From assembly GCA_016840825.1 (NCBI GenBank), contig JAEORN010000105.1, positions 1 through 13,163 of the forward strand: a stretch of 13,163 nucleotides of DNA, read 5' to 3'. The position numbers and the translations under genes were made by a program. Shown here piece by piece: positions 12,913-13,163 of the stretch. Under the pieces are notes generated by a model that did not search any database, was not told where the DNA came from, and saw nothing but the letters and a program-made list of their open reading frames with translations. Origin of the DNA: Candidatus Thorarchaeota archaeon. Lineage in GTDB: Archaea > Asgardarchaeota > Thorarchaeia > Thorarchaeales > Thorarchaeaceae. Numbering within the stretch: position 1 is the first letter of the stretch; each line of letters begins with the position of its first letter.

Positions 12913-13163
12913 TCATGTCTTTCTCGTAGAGCCGTATTCATCAGGGTTGTAGAAGGGCCATTTTCGGACTTCAGCTTTCCTAATTCGACCTTTGATGTCA
13001 ATCTCGATGACATCGCCATCATTCACCGTATCAGGGGGAACATATCCCATGCCGATACCAGCGTTCAGTATTGGCGAGAGTCCTCCGCTCGAGGTCATTC
13101 CTATCTGTTTCCCATTGAATATAATCGGATAGTTTTCCCTAGGAATTCCACGGTCAGTCATGA
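12913..13163 (-). CDS. gcvT: Aminomethyltransferase (T protein), C-terminal part
   Basis: The C-terminal 82 or so residues of the glycine cleavage T protein, which takes the methylene carbon from the H protein onto tetrahydrofolate and releases ammonia. Diagnostic blocks are MTDRGIPRENYPIIFNGKQI, the TSSGGLSPILN loop, GIGMGYVPPD and RKAEVRKWPFYNP close to the end. In complete T proteins the MTDRGIPR segment is internal, so the Met at 13161 is not the start; the gene continues beyond the right edge. The stop is TGA (13915-type frame excluded; read on the minus strand at 12915-12913). It is followed by gcvH after 54 bases. Confidence 0.95.
   Translation of the reverse strand, partial: MTDRGIPRENYPIIFNGKQIGMTSSGGLSPILNAGIGMGYVPPDTVNDGDVIEIDIKGRIRKAEVRKWPFYNPDEYGSTRKT

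Noticed and set aside
1..13163. tRNA or rRNA genes
   Set aside because: No T-loop GGTTCRANYCC with a matching acceptor stem and no rRNA-like segment was found on either strand by eye.

Overview
The window is archaeal. Three things show this: the chain L44e - S27e - aIF2 alpha - Nop10, which is a classic archaeal gene order; an archaeal-type Sec61 beta; and a large STT3/AglB oligosaccharyltransferase with a WWDYG motif. TATA-like boxes lie about 25-40 bases upstream of many starts, and GTG and TTG starts occur next to good Shine-Dalgarno (SD) sites. Base composition is moderate. An HTH_10 (Bat-type) regulator and gcvT-gcvH are also present. My inference, without a search, is a mesophilic uncultivated archaeon, perhaps Asgard (Thorarchaeia-like). 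The lineage guess is weak; the domain call is firm.

Left part (1-5700), accessory. A GNAT acetyltransferase (-) is followed by a Met-rich zinc-ribbon protein (+), a Cys-rich DUF3795 protein (-), a 7-TM membrane protein A (+) with an unrecognised CxxC-containing cytoplasmic protein directly downstream, a small basic ORF (+), an HTH_10 regulator (-), and a second 7-TM protein B (+). A and B are equal-length paralogues, about 54% identical by my count. Behind B lies a roughly 95-base decayed remnant of the cytoplasmic partner, so a two-gene cassette was duplicated and one half lost. The palindrome CCGACATATGTCGG (first base T in one copy) occurs three times, only in the intergenic gaps of this same block. 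One copy sits immediately upstream of the TATA box of the HTH_10 gene. This looks like a small local regulon: regulator, membrane proteins, partner protein and small ORF. It is the best candidate here for something undescribed.

Middle part (5700-9440), housekeeping. glyA and a MazG-like pyrophosphohydrolase are followed by Sec61 beta, L44e, S27e, aIF2 alpha and Nop10, all on +. The S27e leader carries tandem hairpins downstream of a TATA-like box.

Right part (9528-13163), on -. Reading from the right edge: gcvT (C-terminal part only, cut by the window), gcvH, a hairpin terminator, then STT3/AglB, which ends in a hairpin terminator facing the Nop10 operon. glyA and gcvT/gcvH both serve serine-glycine-one-carbon exchange, although they lie about 6 kb apart on opposite strands. 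I saw no tRNA, rRNA, insertion sequence or CRISPR array.
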